Shown: in pieces, positions 1-9,749 of the stretch
How positions within the stretch are numbered: the first letter of the stretch is position 1
Layout of the letters: every line of letters begins with the position of its first letter
DNA from: Chrysophaeum taylorii
Taxonomy: Eukaryota > Sar > Pelagophyceae > Pelagomonadales > Pelagomonadaceae
Direction of reading: 5' to 3'
NCBI GenBank assembly: GCA_029834535.1
Contig: JAQMWT010000039.1
Location: 1 to 51,523, forward strand
DNA length: 51,523 nt
Made by a program: the position numbers and the translations under genes
The notes under the pieces: model-generated
The model's database searches: none
Told to the model about the DNA's origin: nothing
What the model saw: the letters and a program-made list of their open reading frames with translations, nothing else

Positions 1-330
1 TCGCGGTCGTCGCCGCGTTTTTCGTGGTCTTCGATCCGTAGCGGGGGAGAGTCCGAGGCCGCGGTCGCGACGGCGGTGGCCGCTCGCAGCGGCGACTTCG
101 TCGCCGGGCAGCATCGCGCGCGTACCGAAGAGTTCGCGCGTAAAAGGCGAAATCGCGTCGCATTTTTGCGCGCGCCAGAACCCCGAAAGAACCCCGAACG
201 TAAAACGCCGGCATGCGATGCCGGCGTCGAGGCTCGCGTAGCGTCCCTGGCTCGAGCGCGTCGTCCCGTTTGCCGGGCGAAGGCTCCATCGCCGTCGCAC
301 GCGACAACCTTACTTCAAAAAAATTTTTTT
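1..330. repeat. GC-rich complex repeat unit, related to 2157-3190
   Basis: The opening 100 bases match 2157-2255, and about 100-320 match about 2970-3188 with scattered substitutions and small indels. The shared block carries a perfect short hairpin (206-226: nine-base arms CGCCGGCAT/ATGCCGGCG, loop GCG), repeated at 3072-3092 with loop GCC. ORFs here are long only because the DNA is GC-rich; their translations are Arg/Ala repeats with no domain, so I call no gene. Confidence 0.75.
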
Positions 331-412
331 ACGACTACAACCTTACCCTGATCGCTGACTGCGGGCGATGGAGGACGGTGCCTCACGAATCCTGAGCCTT
401 GCGAGGGCCATC
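331..412. repeat. Dispersed repeat R1, copy 1
   Basis: About 80 bases, starting GACTACAACCTTACCCTG and ending CTTGCGAGGG, recur at 4298-4377 with only a few differences. Copy 2 lies directly at the 5' break of Copia element 1. It could be the edge of an unknown mobile element; no coding potential is recognised. Confidence 0.7.
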
Positions 413-446
413 CGCCCTCCCGGCGTAGGTTGGCACCTATACGCCT

Positions 447-510
447 CCCGGGCGTGCCGGTTGGCAGCCGGAACGTTCGCTGTGGGACGGTGCATGGCCG
501 GAAGACGGAA
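447..510. repeat. Short dispersed repeat, inverted copy near 36340-36410
   Basis: The block containing GGTTGGCAGCCGGAACGTTC matches the reverse complement of sequence around 36340-36410, where it flanks the LTR-like repeats of element C. This ties the left edge of the window to that element family. Confidence 0.55.
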
Positions 511-819
511 GGTTCGGGTTTTCTTCCTCGAAATACTCGCGATCTACGACTACACCAGCATACAGCCAGCATAGAAATCGACCATCCGACAGGGTTTTCT
601 TTTCAACGAATACTACGGGTTTTCTTCTTCGAAATACTCACGACTAAGGGTTTTCTCTCCTTCGAAATACTACCAGGATCCGAACTCGAGACGTACGTAC
701 AGCAATCACCCAGATTCTCGCTCAAACTTCTACGGTCTCTTCGATACTCCAAGGGTCGCCGCAGATGGCAAGTACAAAACATTTTATAAACATTAATGCT
801 TTTGGCTCATACATTTAGC
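511..819. other. No gene; repeated short motif GGGTTTTCTTC..CGAAATAC
   Basis: The motif occurs at about 516-536, 593-613 (degenerate), 617-637 and 648-670, and again at 4266-4286 beside repeat R1 copy 2. Spacing is irregular. I see no coding sequence or recognisable RNA gene. Confidence 0.5.
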
Positions 820-960
820 AAAGAACAGAAAGTAGGCCTCGAGTGAAGCGTTTTGAAATGAATCGGCTTTACAAAACGCAGATTTTGTGTGCCCGTTTCG
901 AGCATACATGCTCGAAAGAACAGAAAGTAGAGTTCCGTTAATGTGTCGGGACACACTGAC
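820..960. repeat. Direct repeat pair with two stem-loops
   Basis: AAAGAACAGAAAGTAG occurs at 820-835 and 915-930. Between the copies lie two inverted repeats: GCGTTTTG/CAAAACGC (848-855 and 872-879, 16-nt loop) and a near-perfect 22-base palindrome (896-917: ten-base arms TTTCGAGCAT/ATGCTCGAAA separated by AC). No gene. It could be a structured terminus of a small element; the function is unknown. Confidence 0.6.
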
Positions 961-1019
961 TGACGTTTCCCAATTAATTATTGTGGACTAGTAAGGCCAA
1001 GTCGGGTTTTTTTCGGCCT

Positions 1020-1110
1020 TTTTCTCGGGGGGCAAGCCCCCCGAACCCCCCGGGAATTGGGGGCTCTGCCCCCCAAACCCCCCGCCGGGGGACACCCCCG
1101 GACCCCCCAC
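1020..1110. repeat. Cluster of G/C-run hairpins
   Basis: Runs of five or six G alternate with runs of C in at least three nested inverted repeats. One is CGGGGGGC/GCCCCCCG at 1026-1043. Both strands could form stable hairpins, and the C-rich plus strand implies a quadruplex-prone minus strand. Such runs are also prone to assembly error. Confidence 0.65.
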
Positions 1111-1389
1111 CGCCTCGACGGCCGCCGCGTCTCGGGAGCCGACCAAAAACGAAGTCGCGACGCCGTGGAAATTCTGTCTTTTCGGTTCTTGAAGATTTCT
1201 GCGCATTTTTTCGTTCTTGGGTTAGGGTGGTAGCCTTTTCCTTCCTTTCCGTTGCGCGAAGCGTTCTGGGGGTTAGCGTTATGCCTGTTTATTTTCGGCT
1301 TTGCGTTTTTTGCGGATGGACTATGAGATGGACTATGAGATGGCGGATGGCCGCTTTGTTTAATGGAGTATTTCATTATAGACAATAGG

Positions 1390-3200
1390 CGCCGGGGTGG
1401 CGGCGGGCGTAGTGAGAAGGAGGGCGTCGCGCATAATCCATAGATAGCGGACGCGCCGTCGCGGTCGACGGTCCAGAGGTTCTCGCGGCGAGGACGGCCG
1501 CAGCGGGAAGAGCGAGGCGTGGCCGCGGAAGCGGGCTTCGCCGTAGACGCGAGCGGGGAGGTCTTCGTCTCCGTGGGCGATGGCCGATGGCCACGGGCGG
1601 TCGTGGTGGACGCGCGGGCGCGCGGCCGGTCGTCGGCGCGCCGACGACCAGAGTCCGAGGCCGCGGTCGCGAAGGCGGTGGCCGCTCGCAGCGGCGATGA
1701 AGACGCCGGCACGCATCGTATCGAAGCGGCGACGAACGCCGGCACGCATCGTATCGAAGCGCTGGCAGACGTCGAGCGCGGGCGCGCCGCGCCGCGGACT
1801 TTTTATTCGGCTTGGTCGACTGGACACCGCGGGCGAGTCCGAGTCCGCGGGCGAGTCCGAGTCCGCGGGCGAGTCCGAGTCCGAGTCCGCGACGGCGGTG
1901 GCCGCTCGCAGCGGCGACGAAGACGCCGGCACGCATCGTATCGAAGCGCTGGCGGACGCGTCGACCTCGACGCGCCGTCGAGTTTTTATTTCGGGTTGGT
2001 CGACTGGACGTCAACCCGCGGTCGCGACGGCGGCGACGAAGACGCCGACACGCATCGTATCGGCGCGCTGCCCGGCGGCGCACCGCTGCCCGACGGCGCG
2101 GTCGCCAACCCGCGGGCGAGTCCGAGTCCGCGGTCGCGACGGCGGCGGCACGCTCGTCGCGGTCGTCGCCGCGTTTGCGGTCTTCGATCCGTAGCGGGGG
2201 AGAGTCCGAGGCCGCGGTCGCGACGGCGGTGGCCGCTGGCAGCGGCGACGAAGACGCCGGCACGCATCGTATCGAAGCGCCGGGCCCGGCGGCGCGGAGC
2301 GCCGCCCGTCGAGCGAGCCGCCGAGTTTTTTTTCGGGTTTGTCGACTGGACGTCAACCCGCGGGCGAGTCCGAGTCCGCGGGCGAGTCCGAGTCCGCGGT
2401 CGCGACGGCGGTGGCCGCTCGCAGCGGCGACGAAGCCGGCGGCACGCATCGTATCGAAGGTGAAACGATGTTCGATCCACCGAGTCGAGGGTCGAGTCTC
2501 GTTCGCTCTCGCGCGTTCTCGAGGACGTCCCGTCGGAAGAGCGAGTCGTGGCCGTGGAAGCGGGCTTTGACCGCAGACGCGCGCGCGGCAAGCCGTTGTC
2601 GATTTCGGTGGCCGGTCGCAGCGGCGACGAAGACGCCGGCACGCATCGCGCGCGTACCGAAGAGTTCGCGCGTAAAAGAGGCGAAATCGCGTCGCATTTT
2701 TGCGCGCGCCAGAACCCCGAAAGAACATCGAAAGAAAAACCCCGGCGGTGGCCGCTCGCAGCGGCGACGAAGACGCCCGCACGCATCGTATCGAAGCGCT
2801 GGCAGACGCGTCGAGCGCCGGCGCGCCGCCCGTCGAGCGCGCCGCCGAGTTTTTATTCGGGTTGGTCGACTGGACGTCAACCCGCGGGCGAGTCCGAGTC
2901 CGCAGTCGGAAGAGCGAGTCGTGGCCGTGGAAGCGGGCTTTGACCGCAGACGCGAGCGCGGCAAGCCGTCCGGGCATCATCGCGCGTACCGAAGAGTTCG
3001 CGCGGAATAAAGGCGAAATCGCGTCGCATTTTTGCGCGCGCCAGAACCCCGAAAGAACATCGAAAGAAAAACGCCGGCATGCCATGCCGGCGTCGAGGCT
3101 CGCGTCGCGCCCCTGGCTCGAGCGCGTCGTCCCGTTTGCCGGGCGAAGGCTCCATCGCCGTCGCACGCGTCAACCTTACTTCAAAAAAGATCGGCCGAGG
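1390..3200. repeat. GC-rich complex minisatellite with higher-order units
   Basis: About seven or eight imperfect copies of one unit are present. The core (GGTGGCCGCTCGCAGCGGCG, then a block ending CACGCATCGTATCGAAGCG) appears near 1677, 1898, 2225, 2412, 2605 (partial) and 2750. Between cores lie TTTTTATTCGGGTTGGTCGA and runs of the 12-18 bp repeat GAGTCCGAGTCCGCGGGC, longest at 1830-1885. Apparent ORFs on both strands, up to about 600 codons, follow the repeat and encode only Arg/Ala/Ser/Pro-rich sequence, so they are treated as spurious. Confidence 0.8.
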
Positions 3201-3241
3201 GTTTGCATAGCAAAAAAAAGAGGAAGAAGTGTAAGGAGTTT

Positions 3242-3565
3242 CTTTTTAGAAATACAAGTGCAGGCCAGTAAGTTCACCTAGTCCCAATCTCTAACCCCAG
3301 TAAGTTCGGCGTAAACCCACTCGTGCTCACATCCACTCACCCCACTCTCATTTGAGCTCGTCGCTCTCACCCCCGCCAATCTAAGCTGCTTTGATCCGCA
3401 CACGCCGCTAACCTTTGAGTTTACTCCAAAAACTCCAGTAAGCTCACTTGGTCCCAGTAAGTTCACCTGGTCATTAAGTTCACATAGTCCCAATCTCCAA
3501 TCCCAGTAAGTTCACCTGGCCCCAGTAAGTTCACCTGGTCCCAGTAAGTTCACCTACAGTGCGCG
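3242..3565 (-). mobile_element. Helitron 3'-terminal region, copy 1
   Basis: This region reads 3' of a Helitron-type helicase on the minus strand. It is filled with iterons of CCAGTAAGTTCACC (minus: GGTGAACTTACTGG) mixed with CCCAATCTCTAACCCC. It is the inverted counterpart of about 23630-23971. Homology between the two copies stops just outside a shared TTCTAAAAAG (plus copy 23962-23971; here 3242-3251 on minus), which contains a CTAA compatible with the CTRR ending of Helitrons. I could not identify the usual terminal hairpin with certainty. Confidence 0.65.
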
Positions 3566-4150
3566 AGTAGACGCCGGGAGGGGGCTTATCGGTATTGCGC
3601 AGCACGTGTGGGGTAGGGTGGAGTCGTCGACCCAGAAGAGCAAGTCCTTGGGGTTGCCGATCGACGGAGAGCCACGTAGAGCTGGACGTGGCAGAAGACG
3701 GGCTTCGCCAAGAGGACGCCGACCTCGCGGGGCGTCTCGCCCTGGCTCTTGGTGATCGTTTGGCGTCGGCGGGCCTTAAGGGATACAGGTTGGAGGAGCC
3801 TCGGTGACACGACACGATCGATCATGTATCTGGTGCCGTTGCAGTGGCCGTGCGACGGGTCGAGGTTGCGAAGACTTTAAGCTCGCGATCAAAGTCAGCA
3901 TGCCGTTGGTTGTCAGGGTTGAAAACTCGACTATAAAGAGCGAGGCGTCGTCTTCCGACCCAGCCTAGTCAGCCGAAAAGAACTCCGACGCCTCGTCTAC
4001 GGGAAAAAAAGGCCGCGGTCATGCGCGCGTTGTCAGCATCGACAACATCGTTTCGACGGGGCGTGAGAATGGCGCGCTGAAAGAGCCGCCGCGGGTCGTG
4101 GAAATAGTCTGCGAGGTCGCCGTAGACGGCTTGGAGGATCACTGTCTGGC
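3566..4150 (-). pseudogene. Helitron RepHel helicase C-terminal fragment (Pif1-like), decayed
   Basis: Translating the minus strand in shifting frames gives the conserved order of the Pif1/RecD2-type helicase of Helitrons. An AVYGDL...RAILTPR block appears first (about 4140-4060), then CNGTRYMIDRVV (about 3850-3815), then TITKSQGETPREVGV and PVFCHVQLYVALRR (about 3770-3660). These match the RAIL-P-N, CNGTR, T-NKSQGQT and PVF-HGQLYVALSR motifs of the family. At least two frameshifts and an in-frame stop lie between the blocks, so no protein is made. The rolling-circle Rep domain is absent. The sequence resumes downstream as the Helitron 3' end, as expected for a truncated element. Confidence 0.75.
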
Positions 4151-4195
4151 TCTCGCGCCTACCTGATCCTTACTCTCGCGCCTACATGATCCTTA
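4145..4195. repeat. 24-bp tandem duplication
   Basis: CTCTCGCGCCTACMTGATCC is present twice head to tail, followed by TTAC. It sits between the Helitron fragment and repeat R1 copy 2. A short ACAG/ACAA microsatellite follows at about 4206-4240. Confidence 0.7.
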
Positions 4196-4297
4196 CCCTA
4201 AATCGAGGGACAAACAGACAGACAAACAAACAGACAAACATCTGTCGATTAGTAGTTAGGACTAAGGGTTTTCTTCTTCGAAATACGCTCGATTTTT

Positions 4298-4377
4298 ACG
4301 ACTACAACCTTACCCTGATCGCTGACTGCGGTTGCGATGGAGGACGGTGCCTCATGAATCCTGAGCTTTGCGAGGGC
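4298..4377. repeat. Dispersed repeat R1, copy 2
   Basis: Near-identical to 331-412. Its right edge meets the first codons with homology to the Copia family at about 4385-4391, so the Copia element is probably truncated at or inserted beside this repeat. Confidence 0.7.
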
Positions 4378-4390
4378 ATCCCCGATCCGG

Positions 4391-7316
4391 GTGTTCCCCG
4401 ATCCTCCATATGTCCCCGTTCCTAAAACGTTTGCACCTTACTCTCGCACAGGTTCTGCTCAGCTTACTATGGCTGACCTTGAATCCCTCAATATGTTACT
4501 GTTTCGCCTTCATTCACAACAGGCTCACGAACAACGTACTCACTCTGTTCAATCCGAGTGTACTTATCATCAGTTGTGCTTTAAACGCTCCTCTATGGAG
4601 CCATTACCCAATGCAACACATCCTATACACGTCAAGGTTTTTACAATCTTCTATAACTTGTTTGCCAGCTTACATACTAACTCACCCACTCCTGTGTCCT
4701 ATTACATAACCGTTTTCGAAACTAACCAACCGTCACACAGGTTATTACTTACAACCTCATCAACATCACACAACTCCTACTTAACTGGTGGCCACCATTC
4801 CGACGGCAACCTCACCATAGAGAACGCCTTCACCAACCAACAAACCCCCATCAACGCCTTTGGAAGCACGTATACGTTCACTGCTTCCGACATCCCCCGC
4901 GACCGGGACAGGTCCATATATCTGGAGCCATTTGTGGGTTACTTGTGGATAGTCCAAGCCCTTCCCATTTTGGCTCCGCTGCCACCTATGACACCGCCAT
5001 ACAAAAGCTCTTGACCAGATGCTCTCTTGTGATGCCTGGCTGCCTACCTACAAGGCCACTGACAACTCTTTCGATTACAAGGATTCTCTTTTGCTCTGGA
5101 AGATCACCACTTATCTCATAGTCGCTATATAGGGCACCTTCGTGGAAGTGACCGCAAACTCGGCTCTGAAATCCACTCAATGCTTGCTCCATTCCCAACC
5201 GTCCGAGGGTATACCAATATTATTTTACTCGACCCCCGCAACGGGAAATTACGCTACCCCACTCGACCGGAGTTGATTCGTGCTAACAACCACACCAAAC
5301 AACAGGAATCTTCCCTCTTGTCTCTACGCCATGACCTTTGCTGTGACATGCTCAGCAATGCTCTGCCTGCCGGTACGTACAGCACTCTGTACAAGCACCT
5401 TTCGCACCTCGTCGTTGCCGATATTAAATCCCTTATGTTGGACCCTACCTTCCAACATACTGCTGCCGTGACGAAGAAATCCTATGTATCCAATTTCATG
5501 ACCGTTGATCAAGCCTCCACCACGTGCAGCACAGATACCTTGTCTTTGGCACAAGCTTTTATGATGTCTATTTCCAGCAACTGCTTGACCGAAATGTCGT
5601 TAAACTATATATCTTCGTCCTACGAAGATACTCTCGCTACTCGTGATGATGAGGATGCACCTCCAAGTGACCCTGCTGTGCACCAGGATGACGACGCACC
5701 GCCTTCCCCTGCCTTAGACACCGAACTCAAGTTCGATGTTCGGCGCAAACGACACATTCCCGCTCATCCATTTCCTCGTAAGTCCCTTGCACACGGATCC
5801 ACCGAATATCTCAATGCCAAAGAACGTGCCAATCGCTTTCACCGGGTGCATCACTGCCCCGACAACGTCGCTGCCAAGACCCCCAACGTACTTGCTCGCC
5901 CTGGATTCTCAGCTTCTGACATACCATATCGCGACTTATGCACCGACTACATCGCACACAACAAGCGCCACCCGCACAAGCATTTCAATGCGACCGAGCC
6001 TTCCTTTGAGCAAACTCACAAAGCCGGCGAAGTCTGGGCGTGCGACGGCGGCTATGTGACCATCTCATCCGAATGGGGAGCCTTCACACATATCATCGTC
6101 TTCAAGGAACTCATTTCGAAATTTCTCTTGGTATACTTTACGCGCACCACCAACGCCACGGAGTTCACTCAAGCTCTGGATTTTGTGTATGACTTCTGTC
6201 GTACACAACTCAACGTGCACATGCGCACCCTCTACTCCGATGCCTTCAAGCCCTACTTTAGCCAGCACATTACCTCCCCGTACCGCGTCGATAAGGGCAT
6301 TCAACTCATCGCCTTCCCGCCGTACATGCACCACTTTAACTTTGAAGTTGAGTCTGCCATCGGCTTCATCGCCTCCGCCTCCTCAACTCGCCTTCGTTCT
6401 CTCCTTAATGCTCACTATCGTGGCGCCAAGATCGTGGAACCCGCTATCATGTTCCCATGGGCGGTGATACACACCGTTCAAAGCTATAACCTTATCCCGA
6501 ACGCCACGCTCGAGCGCATTCATCATGCTATTCTGAGTCCGCAACAGCTACTCTACAACCAACTAAACACTCCCCAACACGATATGCTCAAGATTTTTGG
6601 CGCTGAATGTTACTCCTATTGGAGCCCCATGAACACCACAAGTGGGAACCGTGCCGCCGCAAATATCTGTATCTCTGTTGCGCTAACGCGCAAAACCCGC
6701 TCGTCTCCCCACGCGTCGACCATCTCGCTGACGTCGTCCTCAACCCTGAAAACGGACAAATTCGTGTTTCGTCCAAGCTGCAATTCCTCTACATGTTGCA
6801 GCATCCTACTCCTGATCCTGAACTTGCTCCTCCGCCTCACGCTCCTCCCGCGCCTTTCTCGCTCACACCCCACACCACTATCCAAGACCATGTCATTCAG
6901 AGGGGGACAAGGACTCCTCATCCTCAGAGGGGGCACTCCCCACCTCCTTCAGCTCCTCCTTCTTCGTCCCCCACTCCGGCCTCTGCTCCCTCTTCTGACG
7001 CTCTCGCCGACGAATCTGGCTCTATGTCACCGCCGCCCTTGTTTCCTTCTTACAAAGACCTTTTTGCACAAGATGACCTCATTCTTGTCCCAGGTTCCAA
7101 ACAGCCTAACACTCGCAAGGCCACTTCTATGACACTTCTATGAAAACTATCCGAGCCCGGTTACAAGCGTCTACTATTGGTGCTTACAAAGCCGCTGGTG
7201 GCAAGCTCGCCGATTTCCGCTGGGATCTTCGCCACCACTTTCTTACGTTCAAGTCTCCCGCCCTCTCCGCCCTTCATCTCCGTGGTGGTATCCTCTGGTC
7301 TGCTATCTGCTCATAG
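4391..7316 (+). pseudogene. Copia 1 upstream region plus integrase, frameshifted
   Basis: Pieces are open at 4391-5014 and 5180-7132, then in a second frame at 6607-7143. Residues after 4391 match element 2 around its SRTGS and NQPSHRL segments. The integrase has a zinc-binding region RFHRVHH...LCTDY in which the second cysteine of the HHCC finger is tyrosine; element 2 keeps CVDC. The catalytic triad is visible as ACDGGY (D at 6044), YSDAFKPY (D at 6239) and FEVESAIG (E at 6350). The tail is Pro/Ser-rich. A TEMSLNY peptide lies at 5588-5608, between the upstream region and the integrase; element 2 lacks it. Several breaks make the integrase non-functional as one chain. Confidence 0.8.
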
Positions 7317-7328
7317 GGGGAACATGCG

Positions 7329-9650
7329 TTGTTAGCTCGCCTTCTTCTCCCGTTGCGCACTGACTTACTTGCCCGCTACCCGCACGTCGATGGTTACTTC
7401 GCCCACGCCAAGTGCGCATCCAGCATCCCAGCTGCAACCTTCTTAGCTGCTGATGGTTCACCTGCGTGCCCTATTCCTCAGCCCCTTTTATCTGCGTTCA
7501 CTGAACACGCTGCTGCCTTCGGCACTTCTTCCTTGCAATATGCACTTACGTACCTGGCGCCGACCAGCTTTATTGATCACAACTCATCCGAGTTTGGCGC
7601 TACTTCTGCATCTCTGGCTGACTTGGAGGAATACCTTCTGGTCTCTACAGAGTTTATCACCCAGGTTTTACGTACCGACCCTACTATCCATATCCAACTG
7701 GAATCTGCCCCTTCTACTCCGACTGACGCTGTTTCCGCTTATCCCGAAGTTGCGCACACTGCCTCGACCGCAACGTCGCTAAACTATAATTCACCAGCCA
7801 TTGTTGGTCCTGACGAATATAAGGTCCAAGAAGCGGACGTTTCCATTGACGAATATAAACTTAAGTGCCTCCACGGTTTGTCGCCTGAAAACAGGCACGC
7901 CTACCTCAAGGCCATCGCCAAGGAACTCCACGACATTATACGCTTTGGCTGCTTCAAACTTTCCTTACCCGACGGTGTCTCTCGTCCTATTGACAGCAAG
8001 ATGGTGCTGAAGATTAAAACAGACTCTGCAGGCAAATACGTTAAGCACAAGGCTCGCCTCGTACTACGTGGCTTCCTAGCATCTCTTGGCGCCGATTTCT
8101 TTGGTACCTTCAGCCCCATGGCCACCATGACCGCAATCCGGGTACTACTAGCTATCGCAGCATACAAGCAATTGCCTGTCTACCATGCAGACGTCCCGAA
8201 CGCCTTCGTTCAGTCTGACATCGATGCCAATGTATATGTTCAGTTACCAGACGGCATCAAGCTTATCGACCCCGATGACGCTAAGTACAAGGGCCGACGT
8301 CTACCGAAACTGCTGAAGTCACTTTATGGACTTAGGCAATCACCATCCCTTTGGAACAAAGAGATAGACGGCTTCTTCCGTAGCCTTGGTTACAAACGCC
8401 TGCATTCGGACTCTTGCCTATATGCTCGAGTATCCGCACATGCTAAGTTCGTCGTATGCAGTCTGTCTGTAGACGACATTGTTATTGTGTCCAATGACGA
8501 CCCTCTTCGTACTGAATTACAGGATGCCCTCCACAAACGGTATGCTGTAGAGCAGTTTGAACCTGTCCATACCCTCCTAGGCATGCGTGTGTGTCGCACA
8601 TCTGACGGCTCCATTTCTCTGGATGTGCAAGCCAAGCTGGATGAACTCTTCGCTGATCACCCAGTCTTGCAGCAACTGACCCCGCTTAAATATCCTATGT
8701 CATCGTCCTTCAAGTATAAAGATGGCACTCCCAGCTCTGAAACAGAGTTGTACATCAATTCGCACTTTGCCACCCTCCTTGGCAAGCTGGTGTTCATGCA
8801 AGTTGCCTGCAGACCTGACTTCTCGCAAGCCTTGGGCAGATGTTCACGTGGTATGCATGCACCTACGTATGTTCACGTCCAAATGCTAGAGCAGTTGCTT
8901 CGCTACCTCAAGAAGCCGGAAAACCGCTCACTTCGCCTCTGGTTTCACCCTAAAGGTAATGCCATTGAAGCCCACCTTCGCACTGTCTCCGCTAATCGAA
9001 TTGATCTATCCACGGTGGTCGACTACCAACCACAGGATGTATCTACTGGACAGTTTGACCCCTTAGTTGCCATGGTTGACGCTGACAATGCCCCTTCCTT
9101 AGCACAGGAAGATAGGAAATCTACCACCGGGTTTGTCTTCTATCTTTTCAACTGCCTTATTGGTTGGAAAAGCAAACTTCAACCGATTGTCTCCTGCTCA
9201 ACTCACGAAGCTGAGTTGATTGCCTTCAGTATTTGTGCTGATGAAGCTGTTTGGCTACGCAAGCTGTTGTTGGAACTCTCCTTTGTCGTCAACCCCACCT
9301 TCTACGTCAACAATGCTAATGGTGAGAACACCGCTGACCCTGTTGACTTCGATGACAATGACAACCCAATTGCTGAAGATATGCGCTTCATCAGAAGCCT
9401 ACCTCTCTTGTCTGACCATGCTGCCGCTGTTCACACCTCTAATAACCCAGATGGGTCCTCTCGATCCAAGGCACTGTCGACCAGATGGTTTAAGATTCGT
9501 GAGTACATATCGCTTCAGAAAATACGAGTCCATCATGTTCCCGGCAAGCTAAACGTGGCGGATGGTTTTACAAAGCCACTTGCTGCTGAGTTCTCCACCT
9601 TTCGCTCTCTACTCGGTATGCATCATGCCTCTGACGACAATCCTTTATAG
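7329..9650 (+). CDS. Copia 1 reverse transcriptase-RNase H polyprotein part
   Basis: A 773-codon ORF with no early ATG; it is simply open after the TAG at 7314-7316 and was once continuous with the integrase. The N-terminal ~150 residues are a linker with a TATSLNY peptide (7767-7787) just before GPDEYKVQ. RT begins near KMVLKIKTD and carries KARLVLRGF, HADVPNAFVQ, SLYGLRQSP and SLSVDDIVIV. The catalytic aspartate pair is at 8472-8477, with Ser where Copia RTs usually have Tyr (YVDD). RNase H shows VDADNAPSLAQEDRKSTTGF, CSTHEAELIA and a C-terminal REYISLQKIRVHHVPGKLNVADGFTK. Uninterrupted, so it may have been active recently. Confidence 0.9.
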   Translation: MLARLLLPLRTDLLARYPHVDGYFAHAKCASSIPAATFLAADGSPACPIPQPLLSAFTEHAAAFGTSSLQYALTYLAPTSFIDHNSSEFGATSASLADLEEYLLVSTEFITQVLRTDPTIHIQLESAPSTPTDAVSAYPEVAHTASTATSLNYNSPAIVGPDEYKVQEADVSIDEYKLKCLHGLSPENRHAYLKAIAKELHDIIRFGCFKLSLPDGVSRPIDSKMVLKIKTDSAGKYVKHKARLVLRGFLASLGADFFGTFSPMATMTAIRVLLAIAAYKQLPVYHADVPNAFVQSDIDANVYVQLPDGIKLIDPDDAKYKGRRLPKLLKSLYGLRQSPSLWNKEIDGFFRSLGYKRLHSDSCLYARVSAHAKFVVCSLSVDDIVIVSNDDPLRTELQDALHKRYAVEQFEPVHTLLGMRVCRTSDGSISLDVQAKLDELFADHPVLQQLTPLKYPMSSSFKYKDGTPSSETELYINSHFATLLGKLVFMQVACRPDFSQALGRCSRGMHAPTYVHVQMLEQLLRYLKKPENRSLRLWFHPKGNAIEAHLRTVSANRIDLSTVVDYQPQDVSTGQFDPLVAMVDADNAPSLAQEDRKSTTGFVFYLFNCLIGWKSKLQPIVSCSTHEAELIAFSICADEAVWLRKLLLELSFVVNPTFYVNNANGENTADPVDFDDNDNPIAEDMRFIRSLPLLSDHAAAVHTSNNPDGSSRSKALSTRWFKIREYISLQKIRVHHVPGKLNVADGFTKPLAAEFSTFRSLLGMHHASDDNPL

Positions 9651-9749
9651 GATTGAAGATGCCTAACCCTAGTGACCGCAACGTCGTTAAACTAGCAAAC
9701 TAACCCTGGCCCTACCTTCTTTTGCCACATTTTTTTTTGTACGTGTCGT

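Larger units (their letters stand above)
4391..9650 (+). mobile_element. Copia (Ty1-like) retrotransposon element 1, 5'-truncated
   Basis: The order integrase, then RT, then RNase H is the Copia order. Comparison with element 2 (43808-51083) shows collinear homology starting inside the long region upstream of the integrase. Gag and protease are therefore missing on the left, and no LTR is seen at either end. Damage relative to element 2 includes frameshifts at about 4950-5090, a one-base deletion at about 6612, an 11-bp tandem duplication at about 7121-7142 and a nonsense codon at 7314-7316. The RT-RNase H part is intact. Confidence 0.85.

Noticed and set aside
1376..3166. A 596-codon minus ORF and several long plus ORFs in the GC-rich repeats
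   Set aside because: They follow the minisatellite units, occur in several frames at once and encode only Arg/Ala/Ser-rich repeats without any domain.
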